NCBI GenBank assembly: GCA_947003675.1
Contig: CAMQPJ010000004.1
Coordinates: 1 to 20,556 of the forward strand
DNA from: an uncultured Collinsella sp.
GTDB lineage: Bacteria > Actinomycetota > Coriobacteriia > Coriobacteriales > Coriobacteriaceae
DNA length: 20,556 nucleotides
Reading direction: 5' to 3'
This document shows, one piece after another, positions 1 to 7,283 of the stretch (its first letter is position 1; each line of letters begins with the position of its first letter). A model generated the notes under the pieces. The model worked only from the letters and a program-made list of their open reading frames with translations. It was not told the origin of the DNA and made no database searches. The position numbers and the translations under genes were made by a program.

Positions 1-297
1 CACCTGCGGATCTACGCTCGCAAATCCCCACAGACGATAGGGGTGCGCGGCAACCAGCATGGCAATCTGGTCATTGGTGCCAAAGTGTCCTCCGCATGCC
101 GTGGTTACATCGAGCGGCATGAGCACGCTCTTCCGCACGTCGCAGACGTCCATCTCGACTTGAAGCTCATCCCAATCCATGGGGCCCATATGCCCCATAC
201 CAAATTCTCGTGACCAAAAACCGAATCCATCAGGCTCATCACCCGGCGTACAGATCTCGCTGTAGAGCATGGGCTGAACCAACATGTCGATAACCAT
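1..297 (-). CDS. Amidohydrolase-2-like protein, N-terminal part (runs off the window)
   Basis: Only the first 99 codons are present; the reading frame is open to base 1. The start ATG at 297 follows an AAAGGAG ribosome binding site at 304-310. The stretch around residues 75-97, with a helix followed by AAHPYRLWGFASVDP, matches the second beta strand region of amidohydrolase-2 (TIM-barrel metal hydrolase) proteins. The usual N-terminal HxH metal motif after the first Asp is absent: the protein starts MVIDMLVQP, where relatives typically have IDxHxH. It lies 27 bases downstream of the second PfkB kinase and is probably the next gene of the Amadori operon. Family membership is fairly clear. Catalytic activity and substrate are unknown, and the lost histidines make a metal-free or altered active site possible. 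Confidence 0.65.
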   Translation of the reverse strand, partial: MVIDMLVQPMLYSEICTPGDEPDGFGFWSREFGMGHMGPMDWDELQVEMDVCDVRKSVLMPLDVTTACGGHFGTNDQIAMLVAAHPYRLWGFASVDPQV

Positions 298-324
298 TTC
301 GCACTCCTTTCCAGGCATTTGGCC

Positions 325-1125
325 CTAGTACGGCTCAAACGAACCAATCACTCGGGACGACAGTTCAGCGCCCGCCTTCATACACGCCGGAATATCAAGG
401 CCATCGATCACGCCCTTGGTAAACCCGGCAATATACGAGTCGCCGGCACCCACGGTGTTAACGACCTTCTCCGCCGGCACGATCCCGCACTCATAGAAGC
501 GCTCGCCGTCAAAGGCAATGCTTCCCTTCTCGCCAAGCGTGGCAACCGCAACGCGCGGCCCCAACTCCTGTACGTGACGTACCCAATCACGTAGCTCCGA
601 AGTGTCCTCTTCAAACGACATGAACGCATAGTCTACGTAAGGAAAATGAGCCTCACATGCATATTCGGGATCCTGGCTGAACACCGAGAAGTCCATAACC
701 ACCGTCTTGCCCGCTTCATGCCATTCGGGCAGGAGGTCCAAACAATTGCCAAACAGGTCGGTATGAATGATGTCATGCTCCAGGATAAACGCCCGGTCGT
801 CTTCATTCGGTCGATATGTCTCCATTACGCCATCGATCGCCTCGAGATGTACGCGATCGACGCCGTCTTTCAATGCCATGAGCATCACCGAGGTGTCGCC
901 ATCCTCCACCCGCAGATGTGAGATATCGAGCCCCTCGGCGGCCAGCGCCTCTCTCATCTTGTCTCCGTACTCGTCCTTGCCGACAACCGACACGGCAGAT
1001 ACCGAAACGCCCATTCGTGCAAGATGGATACCCCAGTCAATGCCATTGCCAGTCGGATAGAACACGCCGATGTTTTGATAGACGTCCGCGCAGCAAAATC
1101 CAGCCGCACACGCTTTAATACCCAT
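325..1125 (-). CDS. PfkB-family sugar kinase, divergent second fructosamine kinase paralogue
   Basis: A 266-residue PfkB/ribokinase-family kinase, close to the length usual for FrlD. The ATP/anion-hole motif NTVGAGDS lies at 223-230, with Asn replacing the commoner Asp at its first position. The sugar-binding region near residue 25 reads PTGNGID, where the neighbouring kinase has the more typical PGGNAVN, so substrate preference probably differs. I start at ATG 1125, preceded by GGAG at spacing 5-6. An upstream in-frame ATG at 1200 would translate through the hairpin at 1143-1176 and is rejected. The likely role is phosphorylation of a fructosamine or related ketose adduct with ATP in the cytoplasm. 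It lies between the FrlD-like kinase and the amidohydrolase-2 gene. Family certain, exact substrate not. Confidence 0.82.
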   Translation of the reverse strand: MGIKACAAGFCCADVYQNIGVFYPTGNGIDWGIHLARMGVSVSAVSVVGKDEYGDKMREALAAEGLDISHLRVEDGDTSVMLMALKDGVDRVHLEAIDGVMETYRPNEDDRAFILEHDIIHTDLFGNCLDLLPEWHEAGKTVVMDFSVFSQDPEYACEAHFPYVDYAFMSFEEDTSELRDWVRHVQELGPRVAVATLGEKGSIAFDGERFYECGIVPAEKVVNTVGAGDSYIAGFTKGVIDGLDIPACMKAGAELSSRVIGSFEPY

Positions 1126-1142
1126 GGTCTTCTCCAATGTAC

Positions 1143-1176
1143 AAAAGGGGACCCACCACATGGCGAGCCCCCTTTT
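1143..1176 (-). terminator. Intra-operon hairpin, attenuator or partial terminator
   Basis: The minus-strand RNA can form a stem of about 15 pairs with a 4-base loop. AAAAGGGG (its complement at 1169-1176) pairs with CCCCTTTT, and an inner stem uses several G-U pairs. The U run is followed by the ribosome binding site of the next kinase. On the plus strand the G-U pairs become mismatches, so the structure fits minus-strand transcription. It lies between two co-directional kinase genes, which suggests partial termination or 3'-end protection rather than a full operon end. Confidence 0.6.
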
Positions 1177-1246
1177 CGCGTTTCGCTTATTGTTTTGCAT
1201 CGGCTGTCCAAAGCCTCATAGCCAGACCGCCGTACGCTTTCTTAAG

Positions 1247-2110
1247 CTATTCGACGATTGGTGCTCCGTGGCCCCAAGAACCTTCCATGCCGCACACGGT
1301 CGAGGCAAACCCGGCAGCAAAGTCGAGCGCACGCTCGATGGCCTCGGCACCATCCTCACCACGCTTGGCGGAATCGAGATAGCACATCAAAAACGAAGTG
1401 AGGAACGAGTCGCCCGCCCCCATGGTGTCCTTCATGTCCGTTACCGGCTTAGCCAGCTGGCGGTAATAACGCTCGCCGTCGTAAGCAATGCAGCCCTCGG
1501 CGCCCGCCGTAGCCGACACAAAACGCGGACCCAGGCCCTTCACCCATGCCAGACGCTCGCGAATCTCGTCCTCGCTCGCGGCATCCGCCGCACTAAAGAA
1601 AGCAAAATCGACGTAGGGCGCAATCTGCTCGTAGTACTCGTCGGTGGAGTCGTCCGAAAAGTCAAAAGAGACCGTGACGCCCGCAGCCTTCAACTTGGGC
1701 AGCTCGCGCTCGGTAAAGCAATAGTTGCCCGAATGAACCACATCGAACTGCTTCATGTACGAAAGGTCAAAGCGATCGAGGACATAGCGCGCATCGCCAC
1801 GGATACCGCCCTCGTTGGAGCCGAGGAAGACACGGTCACCGTCAACGACGGTCACGCGAGCCGCTCCGTTCTCGCCAATCATCTGCTCGCACTTGTCAAG
1901 CTCGATACCCTCATCCTCGAGGCTTGCAATGACATGCTCGGCAGCGGCGTCATTGCCAAAAATGCCCATGTATGCGGAGCGTGCGGCACCGCATTTCTTG
2001 GCATAAACGGCGAAGTTCACCGCATTGCCGCCAGGATACATGGTGTGGATATGCTCGTAGCGATCGACGACGTTGTCGCCAAATCCGAGCGCGTTAACGT
2101 TAAATGCCAT
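1247..2110 (-). CDS. frlD: FrlD-like fructosamine (fructoselysine) 6-kinase, PfkB family
   Basis: A 287-residue PfkB kinase. It shows GDNVVDRY at 11-18, the sugar-binding PGGNAVNFAVY at 26-36, SFDFSDD at 148-154 and the catalytic DTMGAGDSF at 228-236, with Asp234 the expected base. These match the pattern I recall for E. coli FrlD, which phosphorylates fructoselysine to fructoselysine-6-phosphate with ATP. The ATG at 2110 has AGAAGGAG about 8 bases upstream. The gap to the deglycase stop codon is only 14 bases, so the two are surely co-transcribed. Its product would be the substrate of the neighbouring FrlB-like deglycase. It could act on another Amadori adduct, such as a fructosyl-amino acid other than fructosyl-lysine. 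Confidence 0.85.
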   Translation of the reverse strand: MAFNVNALGFGDNVVDRYEHIHTMYPGGNAVNFAVYAKKCGAARSAYMGIFGNDAAAEHVIASLEDEGIELDKCEQMIGENGAARVTVVDGDRVFLGSNEGGIRGDARYVLDRFDLSYMKQFDVVHSGNYCFTERELPKLKAAGVTVSFDFSDDSTDEYYEQIAPYVDFAFFSAADAASEDEIRERLAWVKGLGPRFVSATAGAEGCIAYDGERYYRQLAKPVTDMKDTMGAGDSFLTSFLMCYLDSAKRGEDGAEAIERALDFAAGFASTVCGMEGSWGHGAPIVE

Positions 2111-2124
2111 GGCCTTTGCTCCTT

Positions 2125-3093
2125 CTAGTACTCGACAACACCCATATAGCGACGGAAATCGGGATCGTGATCAAACACCTTGCCGCGTGCAGCACGCAGC
2201 TCGCAGTTCATGGCGTAGAACAGCACCGGGTCCAGATAGGCACGGACGCTCGCCGGCACGGCTTCCATACCGTACTCCTTGGCATCGAGCACCATCAGCG
2301 TATCGGTATGCGTCTTAAGGAACGCCAGGGCGCGCTCGTCCATAGCACGGCACTCGCTGGAGCCCATCTGCAGGAAGTAAAAAACGCCATCCTGAGTAGC
2401 CTCGAAGGGGCCATGGAAGTACTCGGCAGAGTGGATGTAGCTGCAGTGCTGCCACTGCATCTCCATAAGAGAGCAGATAGCGAAACCGTAGGTCTGGCTA
2501 AAGTTGGGACCGCTGCCCAGAATATAGAAGAACTCGTGCTCCTGGCAAAGCTTGGCAAAGCGATCGCCCAGCTCGGCATTTACCTTCTCGCGTGCCGGGG
2601 GAAGAATCTTATCCATCTCGGCGATACCGGCATACATATCGGCAAGATCGGCGTAGCCCTCCTGCTGATCGAGCAGCTCTGCCGCAAGCGACAGCGAAAT
2701 GCCAGCGGGGACCTCGGCCTGCGGCACACCCTCGCCCCATGGGTAGACCCACGTGGTCCACTTGCCGGAGTCGATCTTGGATCCAGCGTTGTCGGTCTGG
2801 GCGATCACCGTAGCGCCGGCGGCAAGGGCAATCTCGCAGCCCTCGACGACCTCCGGGGTATTGCCACTGTGGCTGCAAGCGATGACCAGGGACTTCTCGC
2901 CCAGACGACGCGGACGCATAATGTCGAATTCACGTGCGGTATAGATATACGAAGTGAAGGTGGTTGCCTCGCGCTGCAGAAGCTCATGAGCCGGGATCAA
3001 ATCGATCATGGAGCCACCGCAAGCAATCCAGTAGACGCTGTCGAACTTGCCCTTCTCGGCAATTGCCTCTTTGATCAGATCGCGTGCGTTCAT
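2125..3093 (-). CDS. frlB: FrlB-like fructosamine-6-phosphate deglycase (SIS domains)
   Basis: A 322-residue protein of two SIS (sugar isomerase) domains, as in GlmS-type isomerases and the FrlB/FraB deglycases. The phosphosugar-binding CSHSGNTPE lies at 73-81. Glu211 and His227 (LMEMQW and EYFHGPFEA) are 16 residues apart. In Salmonella FraB the catalytic pair is, as I recall, E214/H230, with the same spacing, which supports deglycase over aminotransferase function. The enzyme would split fructosamine-6-phosphate into glucose-6-phosphate and the amine. I chose ATG 3093, with AAAGGA upstream, over an in-frame ATG at 3126 that has no better site. It sits between the epimerase and kinase genes. 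The identity of the amine released is not shown by sequence. Confidence 0.85.
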   Translation of the reverse strand: MNARDLIKEAIAEKGKFDSVYWIACGGSMIDLIPAHELLQREATTFTSYIYTAREFDIMRPRRLGEKSLVIACSHSGNTPEVVEGCEIALAAGATVIAQTDNAGSKIDSGKWTTWVYPWGEGVPQAEVPAGISLSLAAELLDQQEGYADLADMYAGIAEMDKILPPAREKVNAELGDRFAKLCQEHEFFYILGSGPNFSQTYGFAICSLMEMQWQHCSYIHSAEYFHGPFEATQDGVFYFLQMGSSECRAMDERALAFLKTHTDTLMVLDAKEYGMEAVPASVRAYLDPVLFYAMNCELRAARGKVFDHDPDFRRYMGVVEY

Positions 3094-3155
3094 ATCCAGT
3101 TCCTTTCTTGTTTGGGCCGCAATCAATGACGTTGGTTGCGTGGCCGATAGTTGTT

Positions 3156-4007
3156 TTAGTCAATCAGATATTTCTCGAATGCGGCCATGTTCTTGGCATC
3201 AGCCGCCGCCGGGTCATCGTAGTAACGGCCGTCCGTAATTTCCTGGCCCAGCATGCCGTCGAAACCATGGACGTTGAGTGTGGCAACGAAGGCGTCCATA
3301 TCGTGCTTGCCATCGCCCCACACCAGATGGCCATACGGGTCACCGTCGATAAAGTGCATCTCGTGAATTGCCCCATCACCAAAGGTGGCAAACCAGTCCT
3401 CGAGCGTCTCGCCTGCAACGCCCATCGCGGTTGTATCAACCATGGGCTGTAAATACGGGCTCGCGACCTCGTCAATCATGCGCTTCGCATCGGAAACCGT
3501 CGTCACAAGGTTGCTCTCCTCGGGACGCAGGCTTTCCATCGTAAGCACCAGACCGTGCTCGCCGGCATACTCCGCCAGAATGGACAAGTGCTCGCGGCTG
3601 CGCTTCCAGGCTTCCTCGCGGTCCTCGTCCCAGTCGCCCCAGCCCGAGTTGACGGACATACGGTCGCACCCAAGTACCTCGGCAAGCTCAATGCCGTGCT
3701 TAAAGTACGCCAGGCTGCGCTGTTCATGCAACGGCTTGCGTGCGCAGTACTGCCAAGGATAGACAACATTCTCGGGGCACAGAGTACGATACCTAAGCCC
3801 ACGGTCTGCAGCCTTTTTCGCCAGGACCTCAGCCTCAAAGTAGCCCGTATGGTCGAGCGTCACATGCGGCTCTGCGCACCACAGCTCAATGGACTCAAAG
3901 CCCAAACGCTGCTGCACATCAAGGAAGTAATCGAGCGACCACATGATGTAGTGGATATTCATGCCCGCAATCTGTTCGCGGCGCAGCGTCGGCTTGGATT
4001 CAGACAT
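3156..4007 (-). CDS. frlC: FrlC-like fructoselysine 3-epimerase, xylose isomerase-like TIM barrel
   Basis: A 283-residue TIM-barrel sugar epimerase/isomerase, similar in length to E. coli FrlC (about 276). The expected four metal ligands are present in order: Glu158 (TMES), Asp191 (MVDT), His218 (EMHFIDG) and Glu256 (GQEITDG). FrlC interconverts fructoselysine and its C3 epimer psicoselysine, letting the operon use both. The start ATG at 4007 lies one base after the stop of the amidohydrolase-3 gene. Its AAGGAGG ribosome binding site lies inside the last codons of that gene, so translation is probably coupled. A gap of 62 bases separates it from frlB. Another ketose-adduct epimerase function is possible, but the neighbours favour Amadori substrates. 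Confidence 0.83.
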   Translation of the reverse strand: MSESKPTLRREQIAGMNIHYIMWSLDYFLDVQQRLGFESIELWCAEPHVTLDHTGYFEAEVLAKKAADRGLRYRTLCPENVVYPWQYCARKPLHEQRSLAYFKHGIELAEVLGCDRMSVNSGWGDWDEDREEAWKRSREHLSILAEYAGEHGLVLTMESLRPEESNLVTTVSDAKRMIDEVASPYLQPMVDTTAMGVAGETLEDWFATFGDGAIHEMHFIDGDPYGHLVWGDGKHDMDAFVATLNVHGFDGMLGQEITDGRYYDDPAAADAKNMAAFEKYLID

Positions 4008-4008
4008 C

Positions 4009-5592
4009 TTATGCCTCCTTATTTCGATCGAACACGATTTGTCCGTCCGACATCGTCATATCAACCGCAAGATCGCGTGCGTCGCGATAATCGAGGTCAA
4101 ACACATCCCGATCGAGCACGCAGATATCGGCAAGCTTGCCGACCTCGAGCGTACCCAGCTCATCTTCGCGCATCAGATCGTACGCGCCCCCGGCAGTCCA
4201 AGCGCGCAAGAGCTCGACAAGCGTCAGCGTGTTGACCTCATTCACGGGCAGTCCGTCGGCGAAGAATCCGCCGCACGCGCTGTAGATTGACTCGCCCAGG
4301 CTCGGAATCAACAGCGGCAAATCCGTTCCACAGCACACCGTGCATCCGGAATCTTCCATGCCGCGGCGATTCCAGCTGTGCAAAAGTCGCGTCTCGCCAA
4401 TTTGTCGACGCATCATCGACAGGCAATCCTCGCGCCGGTCCAGCGTCAGAATCTGCGGATAGACCTCGCAAATTCCACCTAACTTGCCAAACTCGACAAG
4501 ATCGGTCGGGTCAGAGTTCTCGAGATCGGTAATCGCATGGCGGCGAAGCATCCGTCCATGCTCGTCTCGAGGCAGCGAGGCATAGAGCGCCACGGTGCGA
4601 CGAACGGCGCCATCGCCCTGGCAATGCAAGGAATATCGGAAGCCGTCAGCATCAATTGCACGCAGCTCGCTTTCAATCAGATCCCACTCTGGCTCCTCGA
4701 CGACCGTCTTGCCGGCAGCGCCCGCATCGGCCGTATCCTCATAGGGGTCAATCATCTCGGCAAGCCCCGCCCATACGCCGCGATCGGTCATACGGTTGAA
4801 GCCAGAAAAACGAACGAACGGTCCCCGGAAGCGCTCTCGTGCCTCGCGAGCATATGCCAGATTTGCACCAGCGCCCACCGGCTGCGACATCATAGAGACG
4901 CGAACCGTCAGCTCGCCAGATTCCTCACGGCGAGCCATTTCGTCGGCAAAGCCGTAGTAGTCATCAAACGCCATCTCCTTGATGGCGGTAACGCCGCGCT
5001 CGTTAAGCATGCTCATGTAGTCCGAATACCCCGCGCGCACCTCGGGCAACGCGAGGAAATCGCTCATCATGCGCCAGATCTTCTCGGCATAGCACGCCTG
5101 CGGTGTAAAACCGTATCGCGCACTGGCGGCAGCATTGAGAACGCAGGTCTCCGCGCCCGGTGTAAAGCAGACGACAGGGATATCACCAAAAAACTCGTCA
5201 AACACAGCTGCCGTATTTGCGTTCTCGGCATCCGATGCCAACGTTTCGGATAGGTTGTGGCCAAAAGCCGCCGCGCAATCCGGATGATCTTCTTTCCATG
5301 CACGCAAGAGCGACACGGCCTCTTTGGCATCATCGATGCCGGACAGATCAGACCCCAACGTCCGCAGCGCCCAGCCTGTATAGAAGGTATGTACATCGAT
5401 CAGACCAGGCATGACGGTGCGGTCGCCCAGATCAACTACCTCGTCCGCCTGGGTCAAATACGAAGCCACCTCACACTTGGTGCCAACCGCCTCAATTCGA
5501 TTGCCACGGACCGCTACGAAACCTTCAAACGGCAGGTCCCCCGTACCGGTAAAGACGCTCTTAGACGTCAGGACCGTTAAACGATCAGACAT
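4009..5592 (-). CDS. Amidohydrolase-3 (YtcJ-like) family protein with altered metal motif
   Basis: A 527-residue protein with the composite beta-sandwich plus TIM-barrel layout of the amidohydrolase-3 family. There is an N-terminal VAVRGNRIEAVG strand pair, MPGLIDVHTF at 61-70, HCQGDGA at 323-329, RHAITDLE at 351-358, GTDLPLL at 422-428 and the C-terminal LGTLEVGKLADICVLD. The second histidine of the usual HxH metal pair is Phe70; His68, His323, His352 and Asp424 remain. Start at ATG 5592 is chosen because AGGTGG precedes it; in-frame GTG 5601 is less likely. It lies 9 bases after the transporter gene and is coupled to frlC. It may cleave an N-acyl, peptide or cyclic amide bond to free a glycated amino acid, but this is only inference from position. 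Confidence 0.78.
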   Translation of the reverse strand: MSDRLTVLTSKSVFTGTGDLPFEGFVAVRGNRIEAVGTKCEVASYLTQADEVVDLGDRTVMPGLIDVHTFYTGWALRTLGSDLSGIDDAKEAVSLLRAWKEDHPDCAAAFGHNLSETLASDAENANTAAVFDEFFGDIPVVCFTPGAETCVLNAAASARYGFTPQACYAEKIWRMMSDFLALPEVRAGYSDYMSMLNERGVTAIKEMAFDDYYGFADEMARREESGELTVRVSMMSQPVGAGANLAYAREARERFRGPFVRFSGFNRMTDRGVWAGLAEMIDPYEDTADAGAAGKTVVEEPEWDLIESELRAIDADGFRYSLHCQGDGAVRRTVALYASLPRDEHGRMLRRHAITDLENSDPTDLVEFGKLGGICEVYPQILTLDRREDCLSMMRRQIGETRLLHSWNRRGMEDSGCTVCCGTDLPLLIPSLGESIYSACGGFFADGLPVNEVNTLTLVELLRAWTAGGAYDLMREDELGTLEVGKLADICVLDRDVFDLDYRDARDLAVDMTMSDGQIVFDRNKEA

Positions 5593-5601
5593 CACAACCA
5601 C

Positions 5602-7065
5602 CTACACCGGAAGCATGCCAGAGATTGCCGTTACGATCAGGCCAAAGACGACCATAAAAATGAAGAACTTCCAAATGGTCTTCCACCATTGACCAAACGA
5701 GATCTTTGCCACGGCAAGACCGGCAACCGTCATGCCCGCCACGGGACTGATGGTGTTGATGGTCTGATTAGCAAACTGGAGCGCGGTAACGGCGGCTTCG
5801 GGATTGAGGCCCATAAGCTCGGTCAGCGGACCCATGACGGGCATGGTGAGCGCCGCAAGTCCAGAGCTCGAGGGAACCAGCAAAGAGAGCAGGCCAAGGA
5901 CGATATACATAAACGTGGTGTAGACGGCGGCAGGTGCACCGGCCAGTGCAGTAGCGAGCGCCTGGAGGATGGTGTCGATGATCATGCCACCCTCTGCAAT
6001 GACCAAGATGCCGCGAGCGATGCCGATGACGATGGCGGCGTACGCAAAGTCGGCAATGCCTTTAACGAACTCCTCGGCGATCGTCTGCTGGTCAAGGCCG
6101 CCCAGGATACCGGCAAGCAAGCCCATACCAAGGAACACGGCGGAAATCTCATTCATGTACCAGCCCTGGGTAACAAGACCCCAGACGATAATGCCCATAC
6201 CGCAGGCAAAATCGATAAGCACGAGCTTCTGACGGGTAGTGAACTCTTCCTCGATGGAGGCATCGGTCACGGAAAACTCAACACGCTTGAGCTTGTCGTC
6301 CTCGTACGTAATGGACGACTCGGGGTTTTTCTTGACACGCATGGCATAGCGCATGGCCCATGCGATACCGACGGCAGTGAAGATGACCCAAGAAACGGCG
6401 CGCAGCCACAGCTGAGGATTGCCCTCGATACCAATGATGCCTTGGGCGATCAAAACATTAAACGGGTCGATGGTCGAAGCACAATATCCCAGGTTAGGAC
6501 CAAGGAAGCAGATGATAAACGCCGTCATCGAGTCATACCCGATACCCATCATGATGGGAATGAAGATGGCATAGAACGGCAGGGCTTCCTCAGACATACC
6601 AAACGTAGTGCCGCAAATGGACAGCAACGTCATCGTGATGGGAATGATGAGGATGTCCTTGTTCTTGAGCTTTTTAATCACACGGCTCATGCCGGCATTC
6701 AAAGCGTTGGTCTTGGTGATGACTGCGAACGATCCGCCAATCAATAAGACGAACGCAACGACGTCGGCAGCCTCCTGGATGCCCTTAGTAGGCGCTTGCA
6801 GGACCGCAAAGATATCCTGGCCCAGATTGATGGTCTCGCCGGTCTCGGAATCGGTGTAGTTCTTATCGACCTGTTCATAGGTTCCAGCAACGGCGACTTC
6901 ACGCTCGCCCGCCGCTGTCGAAATCGTCTTGCGCTGATACTGACCAGAGGGAACGATCCAAGTCAGGACCGCAAAGACAACGATCAGCAAGAACATGATC
7001 GTATAGACATGCGGTAATTTGAACTTAAAACGTCTGTTTGTCTTCTTCGCCTTCGTATCTGACAT
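5602..7065 (-). CDS. YfcC-family membrane transporter
   Basis: A 487-residue integral membrane protein with about a dozen hydrophobic segments. The first is at about 19-38, after a basic cytoplasmic start (KAKKTNRRFKFK). The segment TTFGMSEEALPFYAIFIP, the later FLGPNLGYCASTIDPFN and the C-terminal VPSSSGLAALTMPVMGPL are typical of the YfcC branch of the ion-transporter superfamily (related to DcuC and AbgT carriers). Start ATG 7065 has GGAGG five bases upstream; an in-frame ATG at 7260 would cover the promoter and is rejected. As the first structural gene of the operon it is the probable importer of the Amadori compound. Classical frl operons use an APC-type permease (FrlA) or ABC system instead, so the substrate may be more peptide-like or carboxylate-like. 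Confidence 0.8.
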   Translation of the reverse strand: MSDTKAKKTNRRFKFKLPHVYTIMFLLIVVFAVLTWIVPSGQYQRKTISTAAGEREVAVAGTYEQVDKNYTDSETGETINLGQDIFAVLQAPTKGIQEAADVVAFVLLIGGSFAVITKTNALNAGMSRVIKKLKNKDILIIPITMTLLSICGTTFGMSEEALPFYAIFIPIMMGIGYDSMTAFIICFLGPNLGYCASTIDPFNVLIAQGIIGIEGNPQLWLRAVSWVIFTAVGIAWAMRYAMRVKKNPESSITYEDDKLKRVEFSVTDASIEEEFTTRQKLVLIDFACGMGIIVWGLVTQGWYMNEISAVFLGMGLLAGILGGLDQQTIAEEFVKGIADFAYAAIVIGIARGILVIAEGGMIIDTILQALATALAGAPAAVYTTFMYIVLGLLSLLVPSSSGLAALTMPVMGPLTELMGLNPEAAVTALQFANQTINTISPVAGMTVAGLAVAKISFGQWWKTIWKFFIFMVVFGLIVTAISGMLPV

Positions 7066-7125
7066 AGATACCTCCAAAGAACTCGAGACTGCATCACATC
7101 TCGCTTCAACGCCTGCGCAAGGCAA

Positions 7126-7146
7126 ACGTTCTATGACGTTCCATAG
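7126..7146 (-). promoter_or_regulatory. Candidate GntR operator overlapping the operon -10
   Basis: On the plus strand two tandem 10-base repeats occur, ACGTTCTATG (7126-7135) and ACGTTCCATA (7136-7145). The same bases contain an interrupted palindrome CTATGACGTTCCATAG (7131-7146) with perfect 5-base arms. It overlaps the predicted -10 and start point of the transporter operon, where a repressor would block transcription. The adjacent GntR/UTRA protein is the obvious candidate binder. Binding is not proven. Confidence 0.42.
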
Positions 7147-7173
7147 ATTACCAGCAGCTTTTTCCTTCATCAA
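7145..7173 (-). promoter_or_regulatory. Predicted promoter of the Amadori operon
   Basis: On the minus strand, TTGATG (7173-7168) and TAATCT (7150-7145) are separated by exactly 17 bases. The start would be near 7138, giving a leader of about 70 bases before the transporter ATG at 7065. It is the best promoter match between the regulator gene and the transporter gene. Confidence 0.5.
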
Positions 7174-7235
7174 GATAATTTCAAACTGATTGCCGCAACG
7201 CGGTTGAACGGTCGCGTTTGCGCCGTGAACGGTAT

Positions 7236-7271
7236 GGAAACGCCCGGTGAGATGATCCACCGGGCGCTTCC
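7236..7271 (-). terminator. Hairpin after the GntR gene
   Basis: A 14-base-pair inverted repeat (arms 7236-7249 and 7258-7271, one G-U pair on the minus strand, 8-base loop) starts 13 bases past the regulator stop codon. No U run follows, so it may be a weak or factor-assisted terminator. It would partly insulate the regulator gene from the downstream operon. Confidence 0.55.
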
Positions 7272-7283
7272 ATTCGCAATGTC

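Noticed and set aside
1124..3129. Two plus-strand open frames (334 and 341 codons) across the kinase and deglycase genes
   Set aside because: Both are complements of well-supported frlD- and frlB-like genes with catalytic motifs on the minus strand.
7141..7260. Transporter translation start at ATG 7260
   Set aside because: The added 65 residues would cover the promoter and operator region and the end of the regulator hairpin; ATG 7065 has GGAGG at 5 bases.
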